DNA of 64,000 bases from Hafnia alvei (GCF_034424155.1 NZ_CP139992.1:124001-188000); one strand, 5' to 3'. Positions 42,243-54,490 are shown, numbered from the stretch's first letter. Made by a program: numbers and translations. Notes: generated from the sequence alone by a model not told the origin.

Positions 42243-43286
42243 ATGTCGAATCAGAACGAAATGCTCGTTGAAAACGAGTTAGATATTCGCGGGTTATGCC
42301 GCACCCTTTGGCAGGGCAAAACGTGGATTATTGGTATGGCTGCGGCCTTTGCTATCGTAGCAATACTGGTTTCGTTCCTGATGAAGCAAGAGTGGAGCGC
42401 AACTGCGATTACCGATAGGCCAACGGTTAACATGCTGGGTGGCTATTATTCACAGCAGCAGTTTTTGCGTAACCTTGATCAGCGAAGTGGTGCTAACGCA
42501 ACACAAGAGCCAACTATTGCAGATGAAGCCTATAATGAATTCATTATGCAACTTGCCGCATACGATACTCGCCGTGATTTCTGGCTACAGACCAAGTATT
42601 ACCAAGAGCGTAAAGAGGGTGATGCCAAAGCCGATGCCGCGTTATTGGATGAGCTGGTCAATAACATCATTTTCCTGCCGCGTGATGACGCGAAGAAAAC
42701 TAATGACAGCGTTAAGTTGATTGCTGAAACGGCGGCTGATGCGAATCAGTTACTGCGTCAGTATGTTGCTTTTGCTAGCCAGCAAGCGGCGGGCCACTTG
42801 AATGAAGAGATTCAAGGCGCGTGGGCCGCTCGAACCATTTCGCTCAAAGCTCAGGTTAAACGTCAGGAAGAAGTGGCTTCGGCTATTTACCAACGCGAAG
42901 TGAAAGGGCTTGAGCAAGGTTTGAAAATTGCCCAACAGCAAGGGATCAGCAGTTCACGCACTGATACTCCTGCTGAGCAGCTTCCTGCGGCCGACTTATT
43001 CATGCTGGGGCGCCCAATGTTGCAGGCTCGGTTAGAGGCATTGCAGGCATCAGGGCCAAGCTACGATCTCGATTATGATCAAAATCGTGCCATGCTAAAT
43101 ACTCTGAATGTTGGGCCTACATTAGACGGCAAATTCCAAACCTATCGCTACCTACGAACTCCAGAAGAACCGGTAAAACGCGATAGTCCTCGCCGCGGAT
43201 TTATGTTGGTGATGTGGGGAGCGATTGGCGCGTTGGTTGGCGCTGGTTTTGCCTTGGTAAGGCGAACCCGTCCGCAAGTTATCTGA
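42243..43286 (+). CDS. wzzE: ECA chain-length regulator WzzE
   Basis: Polysaccharide copolymerase that sets ECA length with WzyE. 347 residues from MSNQNEMLVENELD (an ATG at 42225 would add six). One transmembrane helix near residues 30-50, a large periplasmic domain with coiled-coil character, and a second helix near the C-terminus (MLVMWGAIGALVGAGFALV). The SPRRGFMLV motif just before the second helix is the conserved PCP proline-rich segment. Confidence 0.95.
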   Translation: MSNQNEMLVENELDIRGLCRTLWQGKTWIIGMAAAFAIVAILVSFLMKQEWSATAITDRPTVNMLGGYYSQQQFLRNLDQRSGANATQEPTIADEAYNEFIMQLAAYDTRRDFWLQTKYYQERKEGDAKADAALLDELVNNIIFLPRDDAKKTNDSVKLIAETAADANQLLRQYVAFASQQAAGHLNEEIQGAWAARTISLKAQVKRQEEVASAIYQREVKGLEQGLKIAQQQGISSSRTDTPAEQLPAADLFMLGRPMLQARLEALQASGPSYDLDYDQNRAMLNTLNVGPTLDGKFQTYRYLRTPEEPVKRDSPRRGFMLVMWGAIGALVGAGFALVRRTRPQVI

Positions 43287-43296
43287 ATTCATCCTA

Positions 43297-43318
43297 TTGG
43301 GCACCGAAAGGTGCCCAA
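43297..43318 (+). other. GAAA-loop hairpin between wzzE and wecB
   Basis: TTGGGCACC-GAAA-GGTGCCCAA, a perfect 9-bp stem closed by a stable GNRA tetraloop. No T-run follows, so it is more likely an mRNA-processing or stability element than a terminator inside the operon. Confidence 0.6.
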
Positions 43319-43362
43319 ACTACGGCTAATGGTCGTAATTTACTGATAAAAAGAGATCTACA

Positions 43363-44493
43363 GTGAAAGTATTGACTGTATTTGGAACCCGTCCTGAAGC
43401 CATTAAAATGGCACCGCTGGTTCACGCTTTGGCCAAGGATAGTGCCTTTGAAGCGAGAGTTTGCGTAACCGCTCAGCATCGCGAGATGTTAGATCAAGTA
43501 TTGCATCTATTTAGTATCGTACCTGACTATGACCTTAATATTATGAAACCGGGTCAGGGGTTAAGCGAAATAACCTGTCGTATTCTTGAAGGTTTGAAGC
43601 CGGTATTAGAAGAGTTTAAACCTGACATCGTATTGGTTCACGGCGATACCACCACCACGATGGCCGCGAGCCTAGCCGCTTTTTACCAGCGTATTCCTGT
43701 TGGTCACGTTGAAGCTGGTTTACGCACCGGCAATTTGTATTCGCCGTGGCCAGAAGAGGCGAATCGTACGTTGACAGGCCATATGGCCATGTTCCACTTT
43801 GCGCCAACGGAAACGTCCAAACAGAACCTGATTAGAGAAGCGATCTCCGATAAAAATATCTTCGTAACGGGTAATACCGTTATTGATGCATTGATTTGGG
43901 TGCGCGACCGTGTGTTTAGCGATGATGAACTGAGAGAAAGTCTCGACCAACGTTATCCATTCTTAGATAAAAACAAGAAGATGATTCTCGTTACTGGGCA
44001 TCGTCGTGAAAGCTTTGGCGGCGGTTTTGAACGTATTTGCAGCGCTTTGGCTGAGATTGCTCGCACCCATCCTGAGGTGCAAGTCGTTTACCCCGTGCAC
44101 TTAAATCCGAATGTGAGCGAGCCTGTTAATCGGATTCTACGTGGGATCGATAACGTGATTCTTATCGATCCACAAGATTACCTGCCTTTCGTCTATCTCA
44201 TGAACCATGCCTATATGATCCTGACAGACTCTGGTGGTATTCAGGAAGAGGCTCCATCGCTGGGTAAACCCGTGTTGGTGATGCGAGATACGACCGAACG
44301 CCCAGAAGCGGTAGATGCAGGAACGGTGCGCCTCGTAGGGACGGATACTCAGGATATATTAGAACAAGTCAGCCGGCTTCTCACGGATGAAGAGGAATAT
44401 CATGCGATGAGCCGTGCACATAACCCGTATGGCGATGGACATGCCTGTCAGCGCATCCTTGAAGCCCTAAAAAATCATCAGGTGACGTTATGA
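43363..44493 (+). CDS. wecB: UDP-N-acetylglucosamine 2-epimerase
   Basis: Makes UDP-ManNAc for ECA. 376 residues with a GTG start ([17 protein letters not shown]). Motifs [38 protein letters not shown] and [16 protein letters not shown] are those of the hydrolysing/non-hydrolysing 2-epimerase family. It overlaps wecC by four bases. Confidence 0.96.
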   Translation: MKVLTVFGTRPEAIKMAPLVHALAKDSAFEARVCVTAQHREMLDQVLHLFSIVPDYDLNIMKPGQGLSEITCRILEGLKPVLEEFKPDIVLVHGDTTTTMAASLAAFYQRIPVGHVEAGLRTGNLYSPWPEEANRTLTGHMAMFHFAPTETSKQNLIREAISDKNIFVTGNTVIDALIWVRDRVFSDDELRESLDQRYPFLDKNKKMILVTGHRRESFGGGFERICSALAEIARTHPEVQVVYPVHLNPNVSEPVNRILRGIDNVILIDPQDYLPFVYLMNHAYMILTDSGGIQEEAPSLGKPVLVMRDTTERPEAVDAGTVRLVGTDTQDILEQVSRLLTDEEEYHAMSRAHNPYGDGHACQRILEALKNHQVTL

Positions 44494-45752
44494 GTTTTGA
44501 AACTATCTCTGTTATTGGCTTGGGATACATTGGTTTACCAACAGCCGCTGCATTTTCCTCACGCCAGAAGAAAGTGATTGGCGTAGATGTGAACCAGCAC
44601 GCCGTTGATACCATTAATCGCGGCGCTATCCACATTGTGGAGCCAGATCTAGACAAAGTCGTTAAGCAGGCCGTTGAAGGTGGCTTCCTACGTGCTGTAA
44701 CCAAACCGGAAGCGGCAGACGCTTTTTTGATCGCGGTTCCTACGCCATTTAAAGGCGATCATGAACCCGATATGGTTTTCGTTGAGTCTGCGGCAAAATC
44801 TATTGCGCCAGTGCTGAAAAAAGGCGACTTGGTTATTCTCGAGTCTACTTCACCTGTCGGTGCCACGGAGCAAATGGTTGCTTGGTTGGCTGAGTCTCGC
44901 CCTGATTTAACCTTCCCGCATCAAGTTGGGGAAGCGGCAGATGTGAATATTGCCTACTGCCCTGAGCGTGTATTGCCGGGTAAGGTGATGGTTGAGCTGA
45001 TCCAGAATGACCGTGTTATTGGTGGAATGACGCCAAAATGTTCCGCACGAGCCAGCGAGCTTTATAAGATATTCCTCGAAGGTGAATGCGTAGTAACGAA
45101 CTCGCGCACCGCTGAAATGTGCAAATTAACGGAAAACAGCTTCCGCGATGTGAATATTGCCTTCGCTAATGAACTGTCGTTAATTTGTGATACTCAGGGT
45201 ATCAACGTTTGGGATTTAATTGCCCTTGCCAACCGCCATCCACGCGTCAATATTTTGCAGCCTGGCCCAGGTGTTGGCGGACACTGCATTGCGGTTGATC
45301 CTTGGTTCATTGTTTCTCAGAACCCTCAGCAGGCGCGCTTAATCCATACCGCACGTTTGGTGAACGACGGTAAACCGCTATGGGTGGTTGACCGCGTTAA
45401 GGCCACCGTTGCTGATTGCTTAGCTCAATCTGGCAAACGCGCCGCTGAAGTTAAAATTGCCTGCTTTGGATTGGCCTTTAAGCCTGATATTGACGATTTA
45501 CGCGAAAGCCCGGCGATGGAAATTGCCCATATGATTTCCGAGTGGCACGTGGGTAAAACGATGGTCGTTGAACCAAATATTGAGCAGTTGCCGAAAAAAC
45601 TGATTGGTCATGCCGAGCTGGCTACCATTGATGATGCGTTACGTGATGCGGATGTGATCGTAATGCTGGTTGATCATAAACAGTTTAAAGCAATCCCTGC
45701 TGAGCAAGTTGTTCAGACTTACATCGTTGATACTAAAGGTGTATGGAAGTGA
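44490..45752 (+). CDS. wecC: UDP-N-acetyl-D-mannosamine dehydrogenase
   Basis: Oxidises UDP-ManNAc to UDP-ManNAcA, the second ECA sugar donor, using two NAD+. 420 residues starting [19 protein letters not shown] (NAD Rossmann). The catalytic cysteine lies in [15 protein letters not shown] near residue 270. ATGA overlap with wecB. Confidence 0.96.
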   Translation: MSFETISVIGLGYIGLPTAAAFSSRQKKVIGVDVNQHAVDTINRGAIHIVEPDLDKVVKQAVEGGFLRAVTKPEAADAFLIAVPTPFKGDHEPDMVFVESAAKSIAPVLKKGDLVILESTSPVGATEQMVAWLAESRPDLTFPHQVGEAADVNIAYCPERVLPGKVMVELIQNDRVIGGMTPKCSARASELYKIFLEGECVVTNSRTAEMCKLTENSFRDVNIAFANELSLICDTQGINVWDLIALANRHPRVNILQPGPGVGGHCIAVDPWFIVSQNPQQARLIHTARLVNDGKPLWVVDRVKATVADCLAQSGKRAAEVKIACFGLAFKPDIDDLRESPAMEIAHMISEWHVGKTMVVEPNIEQLPKKLIGHAELATIDDALRDADVIVMLVDHKQFKAIPAEQVVQTYIVDTKGVWK

Positions 45753-46813
45753 AACGCATTCTTGTAACCGGCGGCGCTGGATTCATTGGTTCGGCCGTTG
45801 TACGACATATCATTGCAGATACGAATAACAGCGTGGTTGTGGTTGATAAGCTGACCTATGCTGGCAATTTAGAATCCCTCACGCCTGTAGCCGATAACGA
45901 GCGCTATTCGTTTGAACAGGTTGATATTTGTAACCGCAATGAGTTGGATCGCGTTTTTGCCCAGTATCAGCCCGACTATGTCATGCATCTGGCCGCTGAA
46001 AGCCACGTCGATCGTTCTATTGACGGCCCTGCTGATTTTATCGAAACCAACATCGTTGGCACTTATACGATGTTAGAGGCCGCTCGCCAGTACTGGAACG
46101 GGCTTGATGCATCGCGCAAAGAAGCATTCCGTTTCCATCATATTTCTACCGACGAAGTGTATGGCGATCTGCATGGCACCGACGATTTCTTCACAGAAAC
46201 TACGCCATATGCACCTAGCAGCCCATATTCGGCGTCGAAAGCATCCAGCGATCACCTAGTCCGCGCTTGGTTACGGACCTATGGTTTCCCGACCATCGTG
46301 ACCAACTGTTCGAACAACTATGGCCCATATCATTTCCCTGAGAAGCTAATTCCGTTGATTATTCTCAACGCATTAGCGGGCAAGCCGCTGCCGGTTTATG
46401 GCAATGGAGCCCAGATCCGTGATTGGCTGTATGTTGAAGATCACGCGCGTGCGCTGTATTTAGTGGTTACTGAAGGTGCGATTGGCGAAACCTATAACAT
46501 CGGTGGTCACAACGAACGTAAAAATATCGACGTCGTGAAAACCGTTTGTGCTCTTCTGGAGGAACTTGTTCCTAGCAAACCAGAAGGCGTTGAGCACTAT
46601 GCTGATTTAATTACCTATGTGACCGATCGCCCTGGGCACGATATGCGTTACGCCATTGATGCCGCCAAAATTGAGCGTGAGCTCGGCTGGCGACCTCAAG
46701 AAACCTTTGAAAGCGGCATTCGCAAAACGGTTCAATGGTATCTGTCTAATGAGTCATGGTGGAAGCGCGTGCAGGATGGCTCTTACGCCGGTGAGCGCTT
46801 GGGTCTGCAATAA
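45743..46813 (+). CDS. rffG: dTDP-glucose 4,6-dehydratase (ECA)
   Basis: Converts dTDP-glucose to dTDP-4-keto-6-deoxyglucose on the way to dTDP-Fuc4NAc. The frame from the ATG at 45743 begins [11 protein letters not shown]; a GTG at 45749 (better spaced from AAAGGTG, and matching the E. coli protein start) is the likely real start. SDR-type NAD motif [10 protein letters not shown], catalytic Tyr and Lys in [10 protein letters not shown] and active-site Asp-Glu in [11 protein letters not shown]. Overlaps wecC. E. coli symbol is rffG (rmlB2). Confidence 0.95.
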   Translation: MEVKRILVTGGAGFIGSAVVRHIIADTNNSVVVVDKLTYAGNLESLTPVADNERYSFEQVDICNRNELDRVFAQYQPDYVMHLAAESHVDRSIDGPADFIETNIVGTYTMLEAARQYWNGLDASRKEAFRFHHISTDEVYGDLHGTDDFFTETTPYAPSSPYSASKASSDHLVRAWLRTYGFPTIVTNCSNNYGPYHFPEKLIPLIILNALAGKPLPVYGNGAQIRDWLYVEDHARALYLVVTEGAIGETYNIGGHNERKNIDVVKTVCALLEELVPSKPEGVEHYADLITYVTDRPGHDMRYAIDAAKIERELGWRPQETFESGIRKTVQWYLSNESWWKRVQDGSYAGERLGLQ

Positions 46814-46888
46814 TTTCACCATTGAAATAAGGTTCACTGCTCTTTGGTTAATCTTATCGCTGTGGCTGTTTCATGAAAGGCATGATTT

Positions 46889-47770
46889 ATGAAAGGAATA
46901 GTTCTAGCAGGCGGTTCTGGCACGCGTTTACATCCAATCACTCGTGGTGTGTCTAAACAGTTGCTGCCAATTTATGATAAACCGATGATTTATTACCCTA
47001 TATCAGTCTTAATGCTGGCAGGGATTAGAGATATTCTGATTATTTCTACTCCTGAAGATTTGCCCTCATTTCAGCGCCTGCTTGGCAGTGGTGAAGAGTT
47101 CGGCATTAACCTGAGTTATGCAGAACAGCCTAGTCCTGATGGTTTAGCACAGGCTTTTTTGATAGGGGAGGAGTTTCTTAACGGAGAGCCTTCCTGTTTA
47201 GTTCTGGGTGATAATATCTATTTTGGGCAAGGTTTTAGCCCTAAGTTGCGTAACGTAGCAAAACGCCAGCATGGTGCTACGGTATTTGGTTATCAGGTTA
47301 TGGATCCTGAGCGTTTCGGTGTTGTTGAATTCGATGACGAATTTCGTGCACTTTCTATTGAAGAGAAGCCAGAACACCCTAAATCAAACTGGGCAGTCAC
47401 TGGGCTTTATTTCTATGATAATCAAGTAGTTGATATAGCGAAACAGATCAAGCCCTCTAAACGTGGCGAGTTGGAAATTACCAGCATCAACCAGGTTTAC
47501 TTAGAGCGAGGTGAGTTGAGCGTTGAATTACTCGGCCGTGGCTTTGCTTGGTTAGATACTGGAACTCACGACAGTTTGATTGAAGCAAGTACGTTTGTGC
47601 AAACGGTTGAAAAGCGTCAGGGTTTTAAAATAGCGTGTCTTGAAGAGATTGCATGGCGTAATGGTTGGCTTGACGATGATGGTGTGAAACGTGCAGCTCA
47701 ACAACTGGTTAAAACGGGTTATGGCAAGTACCTAATGGATCTATTACATGTGCGTCCACGCCAGTATTGA
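46889..47770 (+). CDS. rffH: Glucose-1-phosphate thymidylyltransferase (ECA)
   Basis: Makes dTDP-glucose from glucose-1-P and dTTP, the first step to Fuc4NAc. 293 residues starting [20 protein letters not shown]. The nucleotide-binding loop GGSGTRL and the metal/substrate motifs [13 protein letters not shown] and VEFDDE are present. Its 3' end overlaps rffC by 23 bases. E. coli symbol rffH (rmlA2). Confidence 0.95.
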   Translation: MKGIVLAGGSGTRLHPITRGVSKQLLPIYDKPMIYYPISVLMLAGIRDILIISTPEDLPSFQRLLGSGEEFGINLSYAEQPSPDGLAQAFLIGEEFLNGEPSCLVLGDNIYFGQGFSPKLRNVAKRQHGATVFGYQVMDPERFGVVEFDDEFRALSIEEKPEHPKSNWAVTGLYFYDNQVVDIAKQIKPSKRGELEITSINQVYLERGELSVELLGRGFAWLDTGTHDSLIEASTFVQTVEKRQGFKIACLEEIAWRNGWLDDDGVKRAAQQLVKTGYGKYLMDLLHVRPRQY

Positions 47771-48473
47771 ACCCTTGGCGTGGGAGAGTGAATATTTTCA
47801 TCTCCGCACCGCCAAGTTAGCTTTTTCAACGGCGGCTCCAATATTAACAACGGCTGATTTTCAGCCGTTTGATATTGTGCAGGCCAAAATTCCCGCAGAC
47901 CGAGTCGCGCTGGCGGATGACTTAGCAAATCTAGGTTTTCGTCTGGTTGAGGGAGAAATTGATCTTTCTCTTCCTATAGAAAAAGCCCAACTTGGCACGG
48001 AACCTGCTAATTCACCGCCGATGGACTCTTCTTGTCGCATTGCGTCTGCTGAGGATATTCCTTGGCTACGGACTCAGGCCGCTCAGGCTTTCGCGCTCAG
48101 TCGCTTTCGGGCGCCTTGGTATCAAGCAGACGATAGCGCACGTTTTTACGCCGAGTGGGTGGAAAAAGCCGTGCTGGGCACCTTTGACCATCAATGCCTG
48201 CTAGTTCTGAATGCACAGATGAAACCCGCGGGTTTTGTCACCCTGCGAGCTCTTGATAATGGCGAGGCCAGAATTGGTCTGCTGGCGGTTGCGCCAGAGT
48301 GTAGCGGTCTTGGCGTTGGCAGGCAGTTAATGCTATTGGCACAAAATTGGTGTCGGGATAAAAACTTGTCGCGTCTGCATGTTGCAACGCAAATTGGCAA
48401 TATTCCGGCTTTACGGCTTTATATTCGCAGCGGTGCCGTGATTGAAAGCACGGCCTACTGGCTATACAGGTGA
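47748..48473 (+). CDS. wecD: dTDP-fucosamine acetyltransferase
   Basis: GNAT-fold enzyme that acetylates dTDP-4-amino-4,6-dideoxygalactose to dTDP-Fuc4NAc. 241 residues (E. coli 224). Starts [14 protein letters not shown] inside the end of rffH. The acetyl-CoA loop is in [10 protein letters not shown] near residue 185; the core [31 protein letters not shown] is highly conserved. Also called rffC. It ends just before wecE. Confidence 0.94.
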   Translation: MCVHASIEPLAWESEYFHLRTAKLAFSTAAPILTTADFQPFDIVQAKIPADRVALADDLANLGFRLVEGEIDLSLPIEKAQLGTEPANSPPMDSSCRIASAEDIPWLRTQAAQAFALSRFRAPWYQADDSARFYAEWVEKAVLGTFDHQCLLVLNAQMKPAGFVTLRALDNGEARIGLLAVAPECSGLGVGRQLMLLAQNWCRDKNLSRLHVATQIGNIPALRLYIRSGAVIESTAYWLYR

Positions 48474-48477
48474 ACAC

Positions 48478-49608
48478 ATGATTCCATTTAATGCTCCTCC
48501 AGTGGTAGGGACCGAACTTGAGTATATGCAGGCTGCGATGAGCAGCGGCAAGCTGTGCGGTGACGGTGGTTTTACCCGCCGTTGCCAGCAGTGGATGGAA
48601 CAACGCTTTGGCAGCGCTAAGGTGTTGCTGACGCCTTCGTGCACCGCCTCTTTGGAAATGGCTGCGCTGCTGCTCGATATTCAGCCTGGCGACGAAGTCA
48701 TCATGCCGAGTTTTACCTTTGTTTCCACGGCTAACGCGTTTGTGCTGCGTGGTGCGACGGTCGTGTTTGTCGATCTGCGTCCAGATACGATGAATATCGA
48801 TGAAACCAAAATTGAAGCCGCTATTACGGATAAAACGCGCGCGATTGTGCCGGTTCACTACGCAGGCGTAGCCTGTGAAATGGACACCATTATGGCGCTG
48901 GCGAAAAAATATAATCTGTTTGTAGTGGAAGATGCTGCTCAGGGTGTGATGTCGACTTACAAAGGTAAAGCGCTGGGCTCCATTGGTCATATTGGTTGCT
49001 TTAGCTTCCATGAAACCAAAAACTACACTGCTGGTGGCGAAGGCGGCGCGACGCTGATTAACGATCCTGCACTGATTGAGCGTGCTGAAATTATCCGCGA
49101 GAAAGGCACCAATCGTAGCCAGTTCTTCCGTGGCCTCGTCGATAAATATACCTGGCGTGATATTGGCTCTAGCTATTTGATGTCTGACCTACAGGCTGCT
49201 TATTTATGGGCTCAGTTGGAAGCCGCTGAGAAGATCAATCAGCGCCGTTTGCAGCTTTGGCAGAATTATTATGATGCGTTTTTACCGTTAGCTAAAAAGG
49301 GCAAAGTTGAGCTGCCATCCGTACCAGATGATTGCCAGCAAAATGCGCACATGTTTTACCTTAAGCTGAATGATATTGAACAGCGTTCGGCGTTTATCAG
49401 CTATCTGAAAGAAGCCGAAATCATGTCGGTATTCCACTATATTCCGCTGCATGAATGCCCGGCCGGCGAGCGTTTTGGCCATTTTGCTGGAGAGAATAAC
49501 TTCACCACCAAAGAGAGCGAGCGTTTAGCCCGTCTACCGCTGTTCTATAATATGTCTGACGTTAACCAACGTACGGTGATCAACACGATCCTGAGTTTCT
49601 TCGGCTGA
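48478..49608 (+). CDS. wecE: dTDP-4-amino-4,6-dideoxygalactose transaminase
   Basis: PLP aminotransferase (DegT/DnrJ/EryC1 family) making dTDP-Fuc4N. 376 residues starting MIPFNAPPVVGTELEYM; the frame from 48442 is an upstream extension. The PLP lysine is in FHETKNYTAGGEGG near residue 180. The last A of its stop codon is the first base of the wzxE start. Confidence 0.96.
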   Translation: MIPFNAPPVVGTELEYMQAAMSSGKLCGDGGFTRRCQQWMEQRFGSAKVLLTPSCTASLEMAALLLDIQPGDEVIMPSFTFVSTANAFVLRGATVVFVDLRPDTMNIDETKIEAAITDKTRAIVPVHYAGVACEMDTIMALAKKYNLFVVEDAAQGVMSTYKGKALGSIGHIGCFSFHETKNYTAGGEGGATLINDPALIERAEIIREKGTNRSQFFRGLVDKYTWRDIGSSYLMSDLQAAYLWAQLEAAEKINQRRLQLWQNYYDAFLPLAKKGKVELPSVPDDCQQNAHMFYLKLNDIEQRSAFISYLKEAEIMSVFHYIPLHECPAGERFGHFAGENNFTTKESERLARLPLFYNMSDVNQRTVINTILSFFG

Positions 49609-50858
49609 TGTCATTAGCAAAAGCATCTCTTTGGACGGCAGGCTCTACGCTGATAAAAATCGGGGTAGGGCTGTTGGTCGTAAAACTGCTGGCGGTCTCT
49701 TTTGGCCCCAGCGGTGTGGGTCAGGCGGGGAACTTCCGCCAGATGGTGACCGTTTTGGGCGTTCTGTCTGGTGCAGGTATTTTTAACGGTATCACCAAAT
49801 ACGTGGCGGAATACCATCAGCAGCCAGATCGTTTAAAAGCGGTCATGGGTACTTCTTCCAGCATGATTTTAGGGTTCTCGACCCTACTGGCGGTGGTGTT
49901 CCTGATAGCGGCTGAACCGATAAGCGTAGGTTTATTCGGGCACGCAGACTATCAACCAATAGTCCGCGCCGTGGCGTTTATCCAGATGGGGATTGCCTAC
50001 GCCAACTTCTTCATGGCGGTGCTAAAAGGTTTCCGTGATGCACGTGGCAACGCGCTATCGATCATTGGCGGTAGTTTGCTGGGGGTGGTGGCGTACTATC
50101 TCTGCTATGCGTTTGGTGGCTATCCTGGCGCATTGGCTGGGCTGGCACTGGTTCCGGCCATCGTGGTGATCCCTGCGGCGTTCATGCTATTTAAACGCCA
50201 ACATATACCGCTAAATTATTTTCGTCTCGGCTGGGATAAAGCCATTGCGAGTCATTTGGGCAAATTCACTATCATGGCGCTCATCACGTCGGTGACGCTG
50301 CCGGTGGCCTATGTGATGATGCGAAATCTGCTTGCTCGGTACTATGGCTGGGATGAAGTAGGGATTTGGCAAGGCGTTAGCAGTATTTCAGATGCCTACC
50401 TGCAATTTATTACGGCTTCCTTTAGCGTTTATCTGTTGCCGACGCTGTCGCGGTTGGTGAGCAAACATGAGATCAGCCGTGAAATTACGCGCTCTCTTAT
50501 GTTTGTATTACCGGCGGTGGCCGCAGCGAGTTTTACCGTGTGGTTACTGCGCGATTTTGCCATTTGGTTGCTGTTTTCTAATAAATTTACGGCGATGCGC
50601 GATCTCTTTGCTTGGCAATTGGTCGGCGATGTATTGAAAGTCGGTTCTTATGTTTTTGGCTATTTAGTGATTGCCAAAGCATCGCTGCGTTTTTATGTCA
50701 TGACCGAAGTTAGCCAGTTTATCTTGCTAACCGGGTTCTCGCATTGGCTGATCCCGCAGCATGGCGCTCTTGGGGCAGCTCAGGCATATATGGCGACTTA
50801 CATCGTCTATTTCCTGCTCTGCACATCTGTATTCTTGATTTATCGTAGACGGGCATGA
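49608..50858 (+). CDS. wzxE: ECA lipid III flippase
   Basis: Moves undecaprenyl-PP-linked trisaccharide across the inner membrane. 416 residues, about twelve transmembrane segments, starting [21 protein letters not shown]. It is in the ECA operon order (wecE-wzxE-wecF) and its stop overlaps wecF by four bases. Confidence 0.95.
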   Translation: MSLAKASLWTAGSTLIKIGVGLLVVKLLAVSFGPSGVGQAGNFRQMVTVLGVLSGAGIFNGITKYVAEYHQQPDRLKAVMGTSSSMILGFSTLLAVVFLIAAEPISVGLFGHADYQPIVRAVAFIQMGIAYANFFMAVLKGFRDARGNALSIIGGSLLGVVAYYLCYAFGGYPGALAGLALVPAIVVIPAAFMLFKRQHIPLNYFRLGWDKAIASHLGKFTIMALITSVTLPVAYVMMRNLLARYYGWDEVGIWQGVSSISDAYLQFITASFSVYLLPTLSRLVSKHEISREITRSLMFVLPAVAAASFTVWLLRDFAIWLLFSNKFTAMRDLFAWQLVGDVLKVGSYVFGYLVIAKASLRFYVMTEVSQFILLTGFSHWLIPQHGALGAAQAYMATYIVYFLLCTSVFLIYRRRA

Positions 50859-51940
50859 CGACACTGATTCACGTTCTGGGATCGGATATCCCACACCATA
50901 ATATTACCGTGCTGCGCTTCTTTAATGACGTGCTGAGTGAACGTGTGCCCGAGGGGCAGGCGCAACACTTTATGATTGCTGCACGCGATACATCGGCTTT
51001 TAGCGCGTTTGATAAACTCGATATTGCCGTTTGGCCCGATAAAAAAAGTTTAGCTGAAGCGGTCATTAAGCGAGCTCAAGCCGATCGTTCGGTGCGTTTC
51101 TTCCTGCATGGCCAATTTAATCCCACGCTATGGATTGCGATACTGATGGGGAAAATCAAATCGTCACAGGTGGCGTGGCATGTTTGGGGCGCAGACCTGT
51201 ATGAGGATGCGACCAGCTGGAAATTCCGCCTTTTCTATTTGCTACGACGAGTGGCTCAAGGGCGAATTGGACACGTATTTGCTACGCGTGGTGATTTAAT
51301 CCATTACCAGCAGCGCCATCCTCGTGTACCCGCCTCTTTGCTCTATTTCCCTACGCGTATGGATCCCGCGTTGACGCTGGAGAATCCAGCAAAATCACCG
51401 GATGGCCCGCTGACTATTTTAGTGGGGAACTCGGGCGATCGGACGAATCGTCATATTGAAGCGTTGGAATCCATCAAAGAGCAGTTCGGTGACCATAACC
51501 ACATCATTATCCCACTGGGCTATCCGGCGAATAATGATGCTTATATTGCTCAAGTGAGAGACGCGGCTGAGCGTTTATTCCCTGCGGAGAATGTACAGCT
51601 CCTAACTGAGCAGGTGGCTTTTGATGATTATCTCAATATCTTGCGCCGCTGTGATTTGGGCTATTTCATTTTCAATCGCCAACAGGGGATTGGGACTTTG
51701 TGCCTGTTGATTCAGTTTGGGGTGCCGTTTGTTTTGAGTCGTCAGAATCCATTCTGGCAGGATCTGGCCGAGCAGCATTTACCCGTTTTGTTTTACGGTG
51801 ATTCGCTAGACCCAAGCGTGGTGCGTGAAGCGCAGCGACAGATGAGCGGGGTCGATAAGGGCCAAATTGCGTTCTTTAATCCAAACTATATTGATGGCTG
51901 GCAGCAAGCATTAGCCATTGCTGCAGGAGAGCAGGTATGA
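50855..51940 (+). CDS. wecF: dTDP-Fuc4NAc:lipid II transferase
   Basis: Adds the third sugar, Fuc4NAc, to make lipid III. 361 residues starting [16 protein letters not shown]. The segments [24 protein letters not shown] and [16 protein letters not shown] match E. coli WecF (rffT). Cytoplasmic, membrane-associated. ATGA overlaps on both sides (wzxE and wzyE). Confidence 0.94.
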   Translation: MTTLIHVLGSDIPHHNITVLRFFNDVLSERVPEGQAQHFMIAARDTSAFSAFDKLDIAVWPDKKSLAEAVIKRAQADRSVRFFLHGQFNPTLWIAILMGKIKSSQVAWHVWGADLYEDATSWKFRLFYLLRRVAQGRIGHVFATRGDLIHYQQRHPRVPASLLYFPTRMDPALTLENPAKSPDGPLTILVGNSGDRTNRHIEALESIKEQFGDHNHIIIPLGYPANNDAYIAQVRDAAERLFPAENVQLLTEQVAFDDYLNILRRCDLGYFIFNRQQGIGTLCLLIQFGVPFVLSRQNPFWQDLAEQHLPVLFYGDSLDPSVVREAQRQMSGVDKGQIAFFNPNYIDGWQQALAIAAGEQV

Positions 51941-53313
51941 CTCTAGCGCAATTAGGCGGGCTTTCGCTGGTCTACTTTTTCTCGGTCGTTTTCGTTCTAT
52001 TTTTGACCTACAAAGAGTTTCGCCGCGTACGTTTTAACTTCAATGTTTTCTTCTCATTGCTGTTTTTGCTGACGTTTTACTTTGGGTTCCCACTAACCTG
52101 CGTGCTGGTATTCCGGTTTGATGTGACGATTGTTCCCGTTGAATATCTGCTTTATGCCCAGCTTTCAGCAACGGCATTTTATGCCATCTATTATGTTACC
52201 TATAAAACCCGCCTAAGGCCGGTACAGAAGGTTAACGTTGAACGTTCAATGTTCAGTGTTAACCGTGTCGAAGCGCATTTGACATGGATTCTGCTGGCAT
52301 TGATTGCGATTGGCACCGTTGGCGTGTTCTTTATGAACAACGGCTTCTTGCTATTCAAGCTGCATTCATACAGCCAGATTTTCTCTAGCGATGTATCGGG
52401 CGTGGCGCTTAAGCGCTTCTTCTATTTCTTCATTCCCGCCATGCTGGTGGTTTACTTTCTCAAGAAGGATCAGCGTGCGTGGCTGTTCTTTTTAGTGAGC
52501 ACGGTAGCATTTGGTATTCTGACCTACGTGATTGTGGGGGGAACCCGCGCCAATATTATTATCGCTTTTGCGCTGTTCTTATTTATCGGCATTGTTCGCG
52601 GCTGGATCACGCTGTGGATGCTGGTGGCTGCGGGGGTTTTAGGCGTCGTCGGTATGTTCTGGCTTGCGCTTAAACGCTATGGCATGAACGTTAGCGGCGA
52701 TGAGGCGTTTTATACGTTCTTATACCTCACGCGAGATACATTCTCGCCGTGGGAAAACTTAGGCTTACTGCTGCAGAATTACGACAAGATTGAATTCCAA
52801 GGGTTGGCGCCGATCATCCGTGACTTCTATGTTTTCATCCCAAGTTGGATGTGGCCGGGGCGTCCCGATCAGGTATTCAATACCGCCAACTACTTCACCT
52901 GGGAAGTGTTGAACAACCATTCCGGGCTGGCTATCTCGCCAACGCTGATTGGTTCTTTGGTCGTGATGGGCGGTGTCGCGTTTATTCCGTTGGGTGCCGT
53001 TGCAGTGGGCATGATTATTAAGTGGTTTGATTGGCTCTATGAAAAGGGCAAGCGCGAACCAAATCGCTACAAAGCCGCAGTGATGCAGGCATTTTGTTTT
53101 GGTGCGGTATTTAACATTATTGTGCTGGCGCGTGAGGGTGTGGACTCCTTTGTTTCGCGAGTGGTGTTCTTTTGCCTGATCTTTGGGCTGTGCCTACTGC
53201 TGGCAAAACTACTTTATTGGTTGTTTGATAGTGCTGGGTTGATTCGACAGCACGTACGCCGGAATCGTACACCACGGGCTACGGCTCCGGTTGAAAAGGT
53301 ATTACAAGGATAA
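51937..53313 (+). CDS. wzyE: ECA polymerase WzyE
   Basis: Polymerises trisaccharide units on the periplasmic face together with WzzE. 458 residues, about eleven membrane segments, starting [18 protein letters not shown]. The long loop motif [19 protein letters not shown] and [17 protein letters not shown] are typical. Shares its stop with the wecG start. Confidence 0.94.
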   Translation: MTLAQLGGLSLVYFFSVVFVLFLTYKEFRRVRFNFNVFFSLLFLLTFYFGFPLTCVLVFRFDVTIVPVEYLLYAQLSATAFYAIYYVTYKTRLRPVQKVNVERSMFSVNRVEAHLTWILLALIAIGTVGVFFMNNGFLLFKLHSYSQIFSSDVSGVALKRFFYFFIPAMLVVYFLKKDQRAWLFFLVSTVAFGILTYVIVGGTRANIIIAFALFLFIGIVRGWITLWMLVAAGVLGVVGMFWLALKRYGMNVSGDEAFYTFLYLTRDTFSPWENLGLLLQNYDKIEFQGLAPIIRDFYVFIPSWMWPGRPDQVFNTANYFTWEVLNNHSGLAISPTLIGSLVVMGGVAFIPLGAVAVGMIIKWFDWLYEKGKREPNRYKAAVMQAFCFGAVFNIIVLAREGVDSFVSRVVFFCLIFGLCLLLAKLLYWLFDSAGLIRQHVRRNRTPRATAPVEKVLQG

Positions 53314-54059
53314 TGAACATGCAGACGACAAACCCCATTCCTAAATATGACATCAGGGGTATTGAGCTTTGGGGCTTCCGTGATATGCCGCACTTTCTTG
53401 AGCACCTATTTGATGACGGTGAACTGAAGACTGGTACTTTGGTTGCCATCAATGCTGAAAAGGTCATGACCGCTGAAGTGGATAAGCCTTTGCGCGACCT
53501 GATTGGTGCGGCGGAGTATAAATATTGCGATGGCATCAGCATGGTTCGTGCGATACGCCGTAAATATCCAAACGCGAATTTAAGTCGCGTAGCGGGTGCT
53601 GACTTGTGGGAAGCCATAATGCAGCGTGCGGGAGAACGTGAAATACCGGTATTCTTGATCGGTGGTAAACCAGAGGTTCTAGCTGAAACAGAAGCTAAGC
53701 TACGTCAGCAATGGAACGTAAATATCGTGGGTAGCCAAGATGGCTACTTTAAACCAGAAGACCGTGCGGCGTTGTTTGAGCGCATCCGTTTGAGTGGCGC
53801 AAAGATTGTGACCGTCGCGATGGGCTCGCCTAAACAGGAAATCCTAATGCGCGACTGTCGTAACGTTTATCCCGATGCACTTTATATGGGAGTCGGTGGA
53901 ACCTACGACGTATTTACTGGACACGTTAAACGAGCGCCTAAAGTCTGGCGAGAGTTTGGCTTGGAGTGGCTTTACCGCTTACTGTCGCAGCCTACACGTT
54001 GGCGCCGTCAGCTGAAGCTGCTTAAGTTTTTAGGGTATTACTACGGCGGTCGTCTATAG
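53313..54059 (+). CDS. wecG: UDP-ManNAcA:lipid I transferase WecG
   Basis: Adds ManNAcA to GlcNAc-PP-lipid to form lipid II (GT26/TagA family). 248 residues starting [19 protein letters not shown]. The active-site segment [13 protein letters not shown] is near residue 70, and [14 protein letters not shown] and [20 protein letters not shown] are near 170 and 193. Last gene of the wec operon; yifK, which follows in E. coli, is absent. Confidence 0.95.
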   Translation: MNMQTTNPIPKYDIRGIELWGFRDMPHFLEHLFDDGELKTGTLVAINAEKVMTAEVDKPLRDLIGAAEYKYCDGISMVRAIRRKYPNANLSRVAGADLWEAIMQRAGEREIPVFLIGGKPEVLAETEAKLRQQWNVNIVGSQDGYFKPEDRAALFERIRLSGAKIVTVAMGSPKQEILMRDCRNVYPDALYMGVGGTYDVFTGHVKRAPKVWREFGLEWLYRLLSQPTRWRRQLKLLKFLGYYYGGRL

Positions 54060-54070
54060 CCAGCAGATCA

Positions 54071-54089
54071 AAGGGGCTTTTAGCCCCTT
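54071..54089 (+). terminator. Probable wec operon terminator
   Basis: AAGGGGCT / AGCCCCTT stem with three-base loop, 11 bases after wecG. The downstream T-run is short (ATTGTTG), so it may be weak. Confidence 0.6.
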
Positions 54090-54265
54090 ATTGTTGCCAC
54101 TTTTATCTGCCAGCGGTATGTTCATTCGTCAGTGACGTCATGGATGAAAATCCATCGATAGCGGATAAACACTGATGATTTGATAGAAGTCGTAGAGTAA
54201 AGCGTCGACTTTTGCGTCAGAATGCGCAAAGTCTAATCAAACGCAATATTTATGACAAAAAGCAC

Positions 54266-54294
54266 TAGACAGCATGGCACCAAGTCCGTAATAT
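54266..54294 (+). promoter_or_regulatory. tRNA operon promoter
   Basis: -35 TAGACA at 54266-54271 and -10 TAATAT at 54289-54294 with the ideal 17-base spacer, followed by a GC-rich start region before tRNA-Arg, as for stringently controlled stable-RNA promoters. Confidence 0.8.
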
Positions 54295-54315
54295 CCGTTC
54301 CCGCAACGGCGCTAA

Positions 54316-54392
<77 letters not shown>

Positions 54393-54490
54393 GTTTTATA
54401 AAAAGCTTTTTATTGAGCTTTGTGTGCAAGAGCTGCGGTGGTATTGAGGTAGTATGTAGTACAATACGATACCGCGTTAGAAGAATTGAT

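Noticed and set aside
48238-49011. 257-codon minus-strand ORF
   Set aside because: Opposite to wecD/wecE, rich in His/Arg as expected for a shadow frame of a coding gene.
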